Source of the DNA: Dasypus novemcinctus
Lineage: Eukaryota; Chordata; Mammalia; Cingulata; Dasypodidae
Assembly (NCBI RefSeq): GCF_030445035.2
Contig: NC_080702.1
Location: 15,632,029 to 15,696,028 of the forward strand
Direction: 5' to 3'
Length of the DNA stretch: 64,000 nt
Under the pieces are notes generated by a model that worked only from the letters and a program-made list of their open reading frames with translations, did no database searches and was not told where the DNA came from. Within the stretch, counting starts at the first letter, position 1; each line of letters begins with the position of its first letter. This document shows positions 11,968 through 23,959 of the stretch, one piece after another. The position numbers were made by a program, and so were the translations under genes.

Positions 11968-12138
11968 CTCATCTCTGTCTCCATCTTCCTCAGATAGATT
12001 CATCTGGATTACGAACAGAAATAGGAAGAGTAATAACCCACACAGTAAGAACACATTGCATACAACCATCCATGCGGAAGTACTTGTGCTCGTCCATGGG
12101 GCACTGTGGCTTCTCGGGAAGTAGAAATCTGTCTCCAT
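11968..12138 (-). CDS. Unrecognised membrane-protein gene, first coding exon with the membrane segment
   Basis: The start is the ATG at 12138-12136, in strong context (GGGAAGATGG, with A at -3 and G at +4). A longer frame upstream has only a GTG. The exon encodes 57 residues: a short Ser/Thr/Trp-containing N-terminus, a hydrophobic segment of about 23 residues (from MVVCNVFLLCG to FLFLFVIQ), then an acidic turn (EEDGDRDE). It ends in phase 0 at a near-consensus donor, GAG|GTAAGG (GT at 11967-11966). The phase matches the exon at 10865, giving a 1.1 kb intron and a single-pass protein of about 447 aa. There is no cleavable-looking signal peptide. The overall plan, a short head, one membrane span and a long disordered tail, resembles several testis-expressed mammalian membrane proteins, but that is only analogy. 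Confidence 0.45.
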
Positions 12139-15100
12139 CTTCCCAGCACACACCTGCCTCAGGCAGCACTGAGTACTGAGAGCTGAGCCTGCGCTGCCTG
12201 GAGATACAGGCCCACATCACAGAGCCCCAGAACAATCAGAGAGGGTGGGGGAGGGGCACAGGGAGGGACCAGGGCCCCTCCCCCACCTTAAAGACCCCAC
12301 AGCACAGCCAACTGCACAGTTACAGAATAGCATATGTATACCTCAGTACAATATCATCAGATAGGAACTGTTCCTGCTTTATTCCTTGGTGCTTTCAGCT
12401 TTGATGCCATCAAACCCATAGCCTAGAGTGTTTGATGCTTTCTCAATAATTTTTTTTGCAAATTGTTAGTACGTTACTTTCGGTATTTCTCTGCCCTCAA
12501 CTCCAGCTTTGCCACCTTTCTGCTTGCTTGTATGAACCCAGGTATAAAATTATGCTATTTTTCAAGTTTACCCAAACTATTCCATTTTGATTAAACACAC
12601 ACAAACAAACCCACATAAACTCATGAGTTGGCAAAGTAGATGCTATTACAGATACTAAAAGGGCACCCAACAAGTTTGAGAGAGATGCTAGGACCCCCCC
12701 CATGCCAAATAATTTAATTAGAAGAATAATTTAATAATTTATAGGTTCAGACTTAGTAATTTTTGTGCAGCAAAATCATTTTATGGGCATTCTGCCCGAA
12801 AGCCTCTCCGATAGCTCCTCTCAGCCCATAGCACCCACCTTGCTGGTCCCTGTCTTCCAGGCCCCCATTTCCTCCCCAGAATTTCTCCCAGAAGCTCTTG
12901 AAAGTCTTGACCCCAACCTGTCCTAAACCCACTGGATTTTGACACCGGCTGAGGGGAATCTGAAGTATTATAAAGGAAATATTAACTTTTTAAAAAAGTA
13001 CTTAACCTATGTTACTTATTTTGTGAAAAGATTTCTGACTTTTGACTTCTACTTTTTAAGTTTTAACCAAAATACTATTGGCCTCTCAATAATTCTTAAA
13101 ACAATGAATATTAAATAGCTATATTCACTCAGACATGCATACATAGATATTTAACTCCCATTTCAGCAGGCATATAGCATAGCTGTAATAATGACAGCTT
13201 CATTATTAAGATTACAAACCATGGAAATAACTCTGATTTTCTCCTGTCACACTTGATCCAGAGCACCCAGACCAGTTTAAGTAGGAAGATAATATATGAA
13301 GAAGATACATGAAAAGTAAGGATTAGGAGAGAAAACTAGCCCACCTGAGAGAGAAACATAGTAGAAAGCAACCACAGTTAAATCAGTTTAGTATAATACC
13401 AGGATAGAGACAAAATTAAGGGAAACAGAGTAGAATCTAGAAATTGATCTAAATGCCAATGGGAATTTGGGGCATGCAAATCAATACAGGAGGTTTTCCA
13501 GATAATTGGGAAGAAAGCTGCAGTCAACATAATCTGATAAGACAAGTGGGTAGCCAAAGAGATGGATTTCCAGAATGAAGGGAAATGGGAATCTGAGACG
13601 TTTGTCCAGGAGTAACTGGGCACTGTCCTCTGTTTCTCCCACAAGTGATAATATAGACCTGATGACCTGGAATTTATACAAGGAAACTCAGTATTTCTAT
13701 GTATTTCCATTAATGGAAATGCCTAGTTGCATGTGTGTGCATGTGCATTTTTCTGAAGGGATTATAAAAATATCAAGTCAAAAAGACTGGCATGGTATTA
13801 ACTAAACTTTCCAGGTCTAGCAGATTCTGTTGTGAGAATAAATCACCTGGAGTTGCTGTGCATAATTCAAGGCTCTAAACACCAATGGAAGCTCCTATGA
13901 GAAGTGCTGTGTCTCCTCCTTTCCTGGGTGACCACCTCTCTTCTAAAAATACTGTGAGGGCTTTTTTTGTGTGTATGCACTGTTACTGCCCATTAATTTG
14001 CCACTTGAAAAGCTGCTGAACCTATTTATAGAAAACATTAGTTCTTTACTTCATTCCTTCCATAAAAGTAGTATCACTAAAATCAAAGAGAAATGTAAAA
14101 AAAGGAAATTTTAAAAATCAAAGGAACAATGTATAGCTTTTAAAAGCATGGCTCAATAAGCTTTGAAAATATTGGCTGGTAAACTCATATACATGAGTTT
14201 TAATAGACTCATTTGTAAAATGTTGGCTACCCTGGAGATAAAAATATTCTCTTCAAAGATATGGCAACACTTTCAGTGCCAATCACCATTCTCAATTAGC
14301 AAAGATTTTATTGTATTTTTCCTGTTGAGTTAACTGAGCATAATTAGTAACCAGTACCACACTGTCATTTAAATATACCCATAAAATTACAGGTTATCTT
14401 ATTGGAAGATATTAAAAAATCAAACTATCTTTTTGGTACAAGTTTTAAGAAACATATTTGGTTCACATTTAGTAGCTGGCTTTCCTCAAAAACTAATGAT
14501 ACTTCCCTCTTTTTTGTTGTTGTTGTTGTTTGTTTTTTCTCTCTCTCCATTTATTCTTTCTGTAAGAATCATAAGATAATTAATAGCCTTATCTGTGAAG
14601 AGATGAGTGTGTGGGTTTTCAGTTTTAATATTTTTCCCTTCATACTATTTATATCTTCCAATTATATAAGTGCATATTGTTTTTAATTTTAATTGAAATC
14701 ATGCTAAAAGGGGACTTCTGGGCCAAGAGATTATGCAAACTCTCCCAGTCTTATGTTTAATACTTTGGTACAAGATAGGTATTTTGCAGGAAATATTTAC
14801 AACCCTGACTTCTAGGTTGTAGACCCTGAGAGAAGAGTTCAGAAGTAAGTGATCCCAGGAAGGAAAAGATGATCAGGAAAGTGAGACAGAGAAGGGGAGG
14901 TAGCTACGAAGTACATGTTAACAAGTCATTCTTCTGGATCTGGGGATTGACTGGGGATCTGGGGGTCAGTGTGACCCATGTGTATCAGAGCCATGCTACT
15001 GGAGGGATAGTCTGCAGAAGGTAATTCCCAGTAGTGCTAATTCTCTGCCTATTCCAGTTTGCCAGGGGCCTGTGGAGATGAGGCTCTGGATGCCAGAGAT

Positions 15101-15555
15101 AATCAATAGGAAATTGGCAATCAGAGAAGTGGTGCAAGACAGTCCTAACACCTGAGGAGGTACCAGTGGTGAGGCTTCAGGAATACTTCAAAGACCTGGG
15201 TGCGTACTTAGACTGGTGGTGTATTTTACCTTACCGTCCTCTGATTTAAAGTTTCAAATGCCTATTGGCTCTCTACTGCTTGGGGTTGGCCACTTATGAG
15301 TGTCGAGGGCTGATCAGTGATTCTATAGAAGGGCTCCTCTGGAAGGGAAATAATTACTCTGAGGCTGGTTTGAAGGTAGATGAACTTCAGGTATACAGTG
15401 GGTGAGTGTTCATTTTTGTTTGCCTACCAGAAGATTTTCTGCTTCCAGAAACATCCTCAATTTGTACTTTGGGAGCTCCCCTCACTCCTGCACATACTTT
15501 CCATCCACACGAATCAAGACAGACATAGGCAGTTCAAGTCAGGTGTTGGAAAAAA
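12139..15555. other. Intergenic; 5' flank of the minus-strand gene, otherwise nothing recognised
   Basis: Just upstream of the minus-strand ATG (12139-12310) the sequence is GC- and C/G-tract-rich and could be its promoter or 5' UTR; no TATA box is obvious. The rest is AT-rich with small simple stretches, for example a (TTG) run near 14516-14530. No exons were recognised. Confidence 0.5.
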
Positions 15556-18090
15556 CCAACTAGAGCAAGTGTCAATAGATTTTCTGTAAAGAGCCAGATA
15601 ATAACTATTTTGCTCAATATTTGTGAACTAAGAGGCAAAATGTAGGAAAGTTGTATAACAAAAAGAAAAACAAATCCCAAAAATTTTTACTGAAAAAAAT
15701 GAAATTATAACAATATTTATTTTTAATACAAGTCTACTAAGGAGAAAGGGATTATTTTCTCTTTGGCAGATTAGATTTCACTTAATTGGATTAAAAGTTA
15801 GAAATCCTTATTATCCAAATCAATTGCAACTGTTAATCTGTTAACGCTGATTGGTAATGTGATTTTATGTATTGTATCTTTGAAAATGTCTTTTCAGACA
15901 GACAGGCACTGCTAAGTACTGATACCAGGTCATAAGCATTTGGTTTTAACTCAGTATCTATGTCATTTGGAAGTCTATTAGATTCTTTTATTGATATTTG
16001 TTTTTTAGCATGTCTTTGCCATGCAGATTAGTCACCTCCAGTTGAAGATTAGGTGGAAGCACTTGTATTGAGATCTGAAATATGCTTCAGGACTGTAGTA
16101 TGAGCTTGGAAAATATAGACAAATTTTTGTGAGAGATTGGATTTCTCACTTCTTATTTTAACTTTTAAGAGTCTAGGAAGTATAGAAAGCAGTTTAACAT
16201 TACTTGTGATTCAAACAGTGTTAGTTGTTTTCAAAACGACTTTACCAGGGGATAATTTCACACAAAAGCACTGTTTTGCCTTGTAAATTTAGGTTTAATT
16301 CACAAAGAAATATTATCAAACCTATAGCAAAAGCTAATTTAAAAAACATGCAGTGTTTCATAATAATGGCTGAAGATGGTTCTCATTCAGAAAAAATTCA
16401 ATCTCAGTACTGAACTCAATCTAAATAAATCTTATCATTGGGAAGCCATAAGACTTCTGTGTGGTAGGGCAAATCAGGACATTCAGTTTCTACTGCTTAT
16501 AAAAATTCAGGAAAAAATCATGATTATTTCACAAGAGTAAATGAAGTTCACCTCTGACACTACCAGTTCAAGAACACATTACAGATTCAAATGTTTTATG
16601 TAAGCTACCTGGCAATAAATAATATAATGAATAACCATAGGCTTTATACATTTTACATTTTCACAAGCATTGTAAATTTGTCTGACCAAATCGATTTCTG
16701 CTCGACCTGTATTTTTACTACTTTTACTTATTACAGGTCTTAGCAGATTCCACTTCAGGTAGTACTGAATTAGTGTTTTCTTAAATTCTTTGAAAATATT
16801 CTTGCCTGTAAATGTTCCACAGAGAGTATTTATAGGGCTAATTCTTGACATACTTCAAACACTTTATTGACCCTTAAACAGACAACTGAGCAGTATAGGT
16901 TGCATCTGTCAACTCACCCAAGGAAATGCTCTCAAAGTTGTTGGTCTTTATTTTAATTTGCAATTGTTGTTACAAATGTCCTCAACTCTTCACATAAGTA
17001 TTCAATCAAACATGATCCAATTAGTTTATCGTAAATCACTGGCTTTTCTTGCTTATTTAATAAATAAGCCATCTGAAAGTTTACTTTGGTTGTGTGTCCA
17101 TTTTTAATTTTTGTGAAGAATTTCTGTTGAAATGAGATTAAAGAAAAAAAACTTTCAAATTTTCCTGATCAATATTTTCCTGTGTGTTGGTATATTTTGA
17201 TGAGTGTTCATTCTGGCAATGTCCATATATGACATATTCTTTTATCACATCCATACTGTCACTGCATCATAAACACAATGATGTGGATTTAATAATAAAA
17301 TAATTCACATCCCATTGTTCATTAAATGTGTGACATTCCATATTAGCTTTCTATTGCTAATATAACAAATTACCATGAGTTTAGTGGCGTAAAACAACAC
17401 AAATTTATTCTCTTATACTGCTGGAGGTTCAAAGTCTGAAAGGAGTCTTATGGGGCTAAAATCAAGGTGTCAACAGGGCAGTTCCTTCTGGAGTCTCCAG
17501 GGATTAATCTATTCCTTGCCTCTTCCAGCTTCTAGAGGCTGCTGGCATTCCTTGGCAGTTCCCTGCATCTTTCCAATCTCTGCTTCTCTCATTAGATCAC
17601 CTTCTCTCTACATCTGACTTTCCAGCATCCTTCTTAGAAGGAGCTTTGTGATTACACTGAAGCCACTAGGATAACCCAGGATTTTCTCCACATCTCAAGA
17701 TCCTTAATTTAGGCATAACTGCAAAGTCCCTTTTGCCAAAAAATTTGGTAATAATTTCCCAGGTTTCAGGGATTAGGATATGGACACCTTTGGGGTATTC
17801 AGTCTACCACACATACAAAGCCTACTTTTCTCTTCTTTAATTGTTTTGAAATGGTGGATATGCATTGATAATTTAAAAAATAAAATAAAACATTGTAGTA
17901 AGATAATATGTTTTGAAATGGTGTCAAATTGTAACTGTCACTGCAAGTTGTAATGTGCTGAGTCTGATGAGAAAGTCACATACAGTCTAAGTTGCAACTA
18001 CTTAATTTGCTTTTGTATGATCAAAACAGCCATAGACAATATGCAAATGAATAAGCATGGACATGTTCTACACTGAAATTTAAATTTCAT
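15556..18090 (-). mobile_element. Degenerate hAT (Charlie-type) DNA transposon with transposase remnant, split by an LTR
   Basis: The left edge has the mammalian hAT fossil terminus theme (CAATAGATTTTCTGTAAAGAGCCAGATA). The right part (about 17960-18085) has the matching other end (CAGCCATAGACAATATGCAA). Between them the minus strand encodes scattered hAT transposase blocks. At 16851-16579 these include KWNLLRPV, GRAEIDLVRQIYNACENV and CIKPMVIHYIIY, which is the conserved 'lkp.v.HCiiH' region. Downstream fragments resemble the VNFI...YHTEVxWL block and the CDLAFLTD/LQGKN region, with many stops and frame changes. The element is therefore long dead. An MLT1-type LTR (17338-17818) is inserted in it. 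The exact Charlie subfamily is not assigned. Confidence 0.75.
17338..17818 (-). mobile_element. MLT1-type MaLR LTR, minus orientation
   Basis: Reverse complement of a MaLR LTR. It begins with the LTR 3' end (CTAATATAACAAATTACCATG, then AAAACAACACAAATTTATTC), runs through the CTCTTCCAGCTTCTAGAGGC region, and finishes at the LTR 5' end (GGTATTCAGTCTACCACACA, the complement of TGTGGTAGACTGAATACC). It is nested in the hAT fossil and is therefore younger than it. Confidence 0.85.
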
Positions 18091-18342
18091 ATAATTTGCA
18101 TGTGCCATGGAATATTAATATTCTTTTGCTTTTGTCAACCAGTAATAAAATATAGAAATTATCTTTAGCTATCAGGCCATACAAAAATAGGTGGCAGGAC
18201 TGATTTGACACATGAGCCATAATTTTCTGATTACTAGCATAAACCAATAGACACACAATATCCATACAAGATCTGCAGATACACCTTGGACCACCAAGTT
18301 ATTTTTTTTAAAAGAGAGAACATTGACAATTAATAATAAGGA
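18091..18342. other. No feature recognised
   Basis: Short AT-rich gap between the hAT fossil and the DAS SINE. Confidence 0.5.
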
Positions 18343-19220
18343 GAAGGGAAACAGATGTGGCTCAGGTGACTGGGCTCCCACCTGCCACATGGGAGGTCAC
18401 TGGTTTGGATCCCAGTGCCTCCTTAAGAAGATAGCAAGCTGTCACAACAGGCACATGCAGCAAGCTGACACAAAAAGAGACACAAGAAGGAATAAAAGGG
18501 AAACGGACTTTGGCCCAGTGGTTAGGGCGTCCGTCTGCCACATGGGAGGTCCGCGGTTCGGACCCTGGGCCTCCTTGACCCGTGTGGAGCTGGCCCATGC
18601 GCAGTGCTGATGCGCGCAAGGAGTGCCGTGCCACGCAGGGGTGTCCCCCGCGTGGGGGAGCCCCACGCGCAGGGAGTGCGCCCCGTAAGGAGAGCCGCCC
18701 AGCGTGAAAAGAAGGAGCAGCCTGCCCAGGAATGGCGCCACCCACACTTCCCATGCCGCTGACGACAACAGAAGCGGACAAAGACAGAATAGGACAAAGA
18801 AACAAGACGCAGCAAATAGACACCAAGAACAGACAACCAGGGGAGGGGGGGAAATTAAATAAATAAATAAATCTTTAAAAAAAAAAAAAGAAGGAATAAA
18901 AGCATTCTGAGAGGCACAATAAAAGCAAGGAGCAGAAGTTCCTTGTGTCTCCTAAAGAAGACAACTAGGTCATGTGACAGGCAGGTGTGGCAAACTGGCA
19001 CAATGAGATGATGTAAAAAGAGATGTGGGGAGGAAAAACAGCATGAGAGACACAACAAAGCAGGGAGTGGAGGTGGTTCAAGTGATTAGTCACCTCCCTC
19101 CTACATCAGAGGTCCTGGGTTCAGTTCCCAGTGCTTCCTAAAGAAACAAGGAAGACAAACAGACACAGCAAGGGAGAAACAACAAGGGAGTGGGGAGAAA
19201 TAAAATAAATCTTTAAAAAA
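18343..19220 (+). mobile_element. Older dimeric DAS-type SINE, interrupted by a younger DAS-III
   Basis: The first tRNA-like unit starts at about 18347 (GGAAACAGATGTGGCTCAGG, box A) with the box B-like GGTTTGGATCCCAGTGCC. A second unit starts at about 19066 (GGAGGTGGTTCAAGTGATTAG) with GGGTTCAGTTCCCAGTGC. The joint is rich in CACAA/GACACAA motifs, and the element ends in ATAAAATAAATCTTTAAAAA. The younger SINE at 18499-18887 splits the middle part. Open frames here on the minus strand are SINE shadows, not genes. Confidence 0.85.
18499..18887 (+). mobile_element. DAS-III-like SINE with a perfect 15-bp target-site duplication
   Basis: It has a tRNA-related head starting GGAAACGGACTTTGGCCCAG with a box B GGTTCGGACCC. 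A CpG-rich body follows (CGCGCAAGGAGTGCCGTGCC), then the tail GGGGGGAAATTAAATAAATA with CTTTAAAA(A)n. The duplication AAGAAGGAATAAAAG flanks it exactly at 18484-18498 and 18888-18902. The abundance of intact CpGs and the perfect duplication suggest a young insertion. It lies inside an older DAS SINE. Confidence 0.93.
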
Positions 19221-19559
19221 ATAGATGACAGAGGTTTATTTTTTTTAAATTAAGAAGTTCACATGAAAACCTTGCTTTCTGCCTCCTCTTATAAAATCCG
19301 AAGATCCAGAAATACTGGGTCCACATGGCAAAAATTTACCTCTTTTTTTAAGGACTGCCCATCTGGACTACTTCAGTCTTTATGCCTTTGAGTTTGCAAT
19401 CCAAGATTCTTACCCTTCTAGGTTTTCTCTTAAGGTTAAATGTCTTAAATTCTTTCAACAATTCCTTCTGGGCCATCATTTCTCAACTCTCTACTATCTA
19501 GAATGCTTTCCTTTGTACCAGTTCTTTTCTCACCTAAAATGACATCCAGAACATTTCCC

Positions 19560-20060
19560 ATTTAACACTTTCAATTCAGTGTTGTTAATTACATTACCAC
19601 TCTTGTGCTGCCATTGCCAATATCTATTACTCTTTTTCATCACTTCAAACAAATACTGCTCTCATTAGGCAATAAGGTACCCCTCACCTCCCCACCCCTG
19701 GACTCTGGTAACTTGTAATCTCCTATCTTTCTCTCAGAAATTTGTTTATTCCAGATATTTCATATAAGTGAGATCATTATAATATTTGTCATTTGGTTTC
19801 TGGCTTATTTCACTCAGCCCGATAACTTCAAGATTCATCCGTGTTGTAGCACATATCACAACTTCTTTTATGGTTGACTAATATTTCATTTTGTTTACCC
19901 ATTCATTTATTGATGGATACTTGGATTGCTTCCACCTTGCAGCTATTGTGAATAATACTGCTATGAACATTGGTCTACAAAGATGTGTTCCAGGCTCTGC
20001 TTTCAATTCTTTTCAGTATATACCAAGATGTGGGATTGCTGGGTCATATGGTAATTGATG
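19560..20060 (-). mobile_element. L1 3'-end fragment, minus orientation
   Basis: The plus strand reads as the complement of L1 ORF2/3' sequence: TTTTGTTTACCCATTCATTT, GATGGATACTTGGATTGCTTCC, GCTGCTATGAACATTGGT-type (here CTGCTATGAACATTGGTCTA) and GGATTGCTGGGTCATATGGT. The same motifs occur at 30-135 in the L1 at the left edge, so the two are homologous, but this copy is more diverged. Confidence 0.8.
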
Positions 20061-22084
20061 TCTTTTTAAAATCACAAGTAGTCAAGGGGAGAGGTGAAAT
20101 TGTGTTTCTGTATTTGCTCAGGTTTCAGGTGTTTGTTGTCCTTAAGGGGTATGCTTTTTCAGAGTGCTAAGAGTATCATCAATGTAAATTTTGCCTTGTC
20201 TCACACCACACTTGCTTCTCCAAAATTTGCCACAGTCATATTTGATTTGTATTTTCTACTCTGTGACTACAGTTACATTATATACAAAGAGGTTATAAAA
20301 AAACTTCCCACTTGAAGAAAAATACAGAGAGATATGTTTCTCTAGTCACTTTTGATTAGCTCTAATCTGGCTCTCCAGAGAGAAAGGACATGACATTGGA
20401 CATTGAGCCTCTCTACTCAAAAAGCTGGTTCTTAATAGCACTGAGGGAAAAGGAAAAATTCTTTTGATCTTGTATTTTAAACTTAAATATTAATTTGCAC
20501 CATAAAATTTAAATAACTGTCCACTAGGTGTCATAGTGAATGGATTAAGTATTTTGCTCATGCTATACATTACACATGTAACTTCAGATTCCTTTGTATC
20601 TGCAAGAACTTTGAAGACTGCTTATTAAATTAGTAATGACCACCAGTCAAAGACTGTCAACCTTTGTATACTCACGAGCCTTGCCCACACATCAAAAATA
20701 GATGCTGCAATCCTTTCTGTTCATGAGCATAAAGTAATCATATGACTATGATTAATAAATTCTGTATTTCTCATGGGACTGTCAATAATCATATCTCTAG
20801 CTTCATCCAGAGTCTGCTCTTTAAATGCTAATGAATGAAGAGGCCAACTGATTGCTTACACTTTCCAAAAGGCTGATCATAATGGGAACACTTCTGATCA
20901 AAATGTTTTACCCCTATTATCCTAAAGTAAAGCAAATTTTGTGTTCCAGAAATAGAAATGGATCAGTAGCCTAAACCCATTTAAAATGATCATTTTACTT
21001 TTCTGTTTAGTTTTTTATTTTATGCAATAAGTAGATAGTTTTTAAAATTAAAGAATACATTTTGAAGAAATTATAACCTTTACCCTTTTACATGTGAAGG
21101 AATAGGAGTACCTATATTTACAAGTCAATTAAGAAGAAACCTAAAAAGAAAAAAGAAAAAAAAATTAATCTGTAATACAATTGGCAGCCATATTGCTATT
21201 TTTCAAGAAAGTGTATTTTTTCCATTAGTTCACTCAGTGAAAATATGCTGAGAACGCACTATATGTTATGCACTATACAGGGAGATAAGGGGATAGAAAA
21301 TTTCTAAAACAAGGAATTTTGTTTAGTAATTTGATATTTATTTACTGTGTAAAATAAACATAACTGTAATCAATCACATGAAGGCATCAGAAGTGACAGA
21401 ATGGAGGAAACATAGTAATTCAGAACAAAGTTGATTGGTGACTGCCTTGAGGGAGCAGGAAGCTTCAGTGAGAATAGAAAGCTTAATTTAGTTCTCAAAA
21501 TGTAAAGAAATAAGGAGGAGTTCACCAGTCAGATAAGTGGAGCAAGAACAATCCAGGAAGATCTCAGGTGAGTAAAAAGAAAGGGTGGCATGGAATGCAT
21601 AGCCCTTTAGGGAATTGTTCAGTTACTCATTATTGATAGAAGATTGGGGGTGGTGGTGATAGGAGGTGATATTGAAGAGGAAGGCAAGACTTCACTGTGT
21701 GTGTATATTTCTGTGTCCATGGCTACATGAGTATGGATAGAAGTTAAATAGTTGTTTCTAAGAATTAAAATGGCTACCCAAGCTATTTATGTATATATGC
21801 AATGTAGCAATACAGGGAAAATATAAGTGAGTGTCAGATTTGCTATTTTATTCTCCTAACCCCATTGCCTCAACACCTTGTCCCCAACCACTCCAACCCA
21901 AACAGCATATAAAAGCAAAAATATATTTGGCACAGAATAAGGTATTCGATGAGTATGATCCATATATACTAATGACCTGGTAAGATACAAATTATAATAG
22001 ACTCAAGTCTTTATTTATTATCATAACGAATGACTCTAATGATAGATTCAACAAATTCCCTAAGTTGGTTTAATGTACTGTTTA
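20061..22084. other. Intergenic; possible ancient interspersed repeat at about 21220-21700
   Basis: The stretch at 21220-21700 follows the order of a mammal-wide repeat with 'attcactcagtgaa...cactatatgttatgcactat...gggagataaggggat' and 'gaggagttcaccagtcag...ggtgagtaaaa'. A related stretch is seen near 46845-47475. The assignment is tentative. Nothing else was recognised. Confidence 0.35.
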
Positions 22085-23540
22085 TTGATCTATACTTTAA
22101 ATGTAGTAAAATGACCCTTTTTAGTGTAAGATTCTATGGGTTTGACAAACACATACACTTATGAACATAATTAAAATACAGTACAGGAAAACAGATGTGG
22201 CTCAAGCGATTGAGCTCCCTCCTACCACACGGGAGGTCCATGGTTTGGTTCCCAGTGCCTCCTAAAGAAGAAAGAGAGCTGGTGCTACAGACAGTCACAC
22301 CAGGCTGACTCAACAAGATGATGCAACAAGAGACACAAGAAGAAAGAACATAATGAGAGATACAACAAAGCAGGGAATGGAGGTGGCTCAAGTGATTAGG
22401 TACCTCCTTCCTCCATTGGAGGTCCAGGTTCAGTTCCCATTGACATCCTGAAGAAACAGCAAACAGACTCAGAAGTGCAAACAATGAGGGGGGGAGAAAT
22501 AAATAAAAATTTTTTAAAAATACAGTATGTTACTATCACTCAAATGTGTAATTACCAAAACGATCAAAATATAGTATGGGTCCATCAGCCCCCAAAATTT
22601 CTTCATGCCGTTTTGTGATTAACTCAAGCCAATGGCAGCAACTGATCCACTTTTTGTCTCTGTGTTATGCATTTCCCAGAGTGTAACGTATTTGGAATCA
22701 GTTTGTAGTCTTTTGAATCTGGCTACTTTGATTTGGTTTAATGCATGTGAGATTCATCCATATTATTAGAAGCTTCAACAGTTCCTTCTGTTTTATTGCT
22801 GTTTTATTCCATTGTATGTATGCACAACAGTTTGTTTATTTATTCACTAGTTTAAAAGCATTGGGTTGTTTCCAGGTTTTGCCAATTATTTATGAAGCCA
22901 ATATATACATTATATAAAAGTTTGCTTGTGAACATCAGTTTTCTCTTAGGTAAATATTTTGCAATGAAATTGATGGGTGATACAGTAAGTATATTTTTAA
23001 CTATATTTGTAACTGATAAACTGTTTTTCAGTTTGGCTGTAGCATTTAACAGTCCCTCCAGCAAAGTATGAGAATTCCAATTGCTCTTCATTCCAACCAG
23101 CAGTGGACTTTTCCAGATTTCATTGTTAGTGCTAGGTATGGAGTATCACATTGTAATTTTAATTTTAATTTCCTAATGACACATGATGTTGAACATATTC
23201 TCATGTCCTTTTTGCCATCCATATATCTTCTTTGGTGAAGTATCCACTCAAAACCTTTTCCCATATTTTTAGATGGAGTATTTTTAAAATTTGTGCTTTG
23301 AAAGTATTTTTTATATTTGAATACAGTCATGTTCTGCAAAAATCTTCCCTTAACCAGTAACTTTTCATTGTCCTAATGCTATCTTTCAAAGAGCAGAAAT
23401 TTTAAATTTTGATAAAGGCCAAAGTTTTGGGGTTTTTTCTTTTATGGATTGTACTTTTGATGTCATAAATAATAAATATTTGCTTAATCTAAGGTGACAA
23501 AAAATATGTTTTCTACTTCTAGAACTCTTGGCCTCTAAGG
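22085..23540 (-). mobile_element. Old L1 (L1M-like) fragment, minus orientation, interrupted by a DAS SINE
   Basis: The plus strand shows the complement of old L1 3' sequence: TTTATTCATTCACTAGTTTA-like text, GGGTTGTTTCCAGGTTTTGCC, GAATTCCAATTGCTCTTCA, CTTTGGTGAAGTATCCACTC and CAAAACCTTTTCCCATATTTT, then GGATTGTACTTTTGATGTC. It contains many stops and indels. A dimeric DAS SINE (22184-22517) is inserted with its own duplication. Confidence 0.85.
22184..22517 (+). mobile_element. Dimeric DAS-type SINE with 11-bp target-site duplication
   Basis: The first head is GGAAAACAGATGTGGCTCAAG with box B-like GGTTTGGTTCCCAGTGCC. The second is GGAGGTGGCTCAAGTGATTA with GGTTCAGTTCCCATTG. The A-rich tail is GGGGGGAGAAATAAATAAAA. 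The duplication AAAATACAGTA is at 22173-22183 and 22518-22528. It is inserted in the old L1. Confidence 0.92.
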
Positions 23541-23617
23541 TCATTGCAGTAGAGAAAGAGATGGAGGACTGGATTTTGCACCATATTTTAAGTGCCATGG
23601 TTGAAAGTGACTTACAT

Positions 23618-23772
23618 CAGTGCTTCTTCTACTTTAACGTGCACCACCTGGAATCTTGTTAATGAGGATTTGATTGAGGAGGTTGGAGATTGAGCTTGGG
23701 ATATGCATTTCTAGCAAGCCCTAAGGTAATAGTGGTGCTGCTGTCTCATAGCCCACAGCTTGAGAAGCACAG
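23618..23772 (+). mobile_element. MER5-like hAT MITE
   Basis: Short element with imperfect terminal inverted repeats (CAGTGCTTCT at the left, AGAAGCACAG at the right). It has the MER5-type interior 'tttaacgtgcaccacctggaatcttgtta' and 'tgcatttctagcaagcccta...tggtgctgctg'. Non-coding and ancient. Confidence 0.8.
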
Positions 23773-23959
23773 ACTCACCTTCCTTCTGAATACATCCCTT
23801 TGGCCTGAATCCTTCATTTGCTCTACCTAATTGCAAAGAGGTCAAGGAACATGCTTTTCCTATGTGCCCAGGAAGAGACATTATTTCTGTCCCATGAGAC
23901 TACAACAAGCAACCTTAGAGAATCAAGATGGAAGTTACCTCTGCAGCTGCAAGGTCACT

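Noticed and set aside
18499..18570. tRNA gene
   Set aside because: It has box A and box B motifs but is the head of a SINE with an A-rich tail and target-site duplication. There is no complete tRNA fold.
18362..18836. Minus-strand open frames of 104-154 codons
   Set aside because: They lie within the DAS-III SINE. The same frames recur in the copies at 60155-60674 and 62812-63307, so they are repeat shadows.
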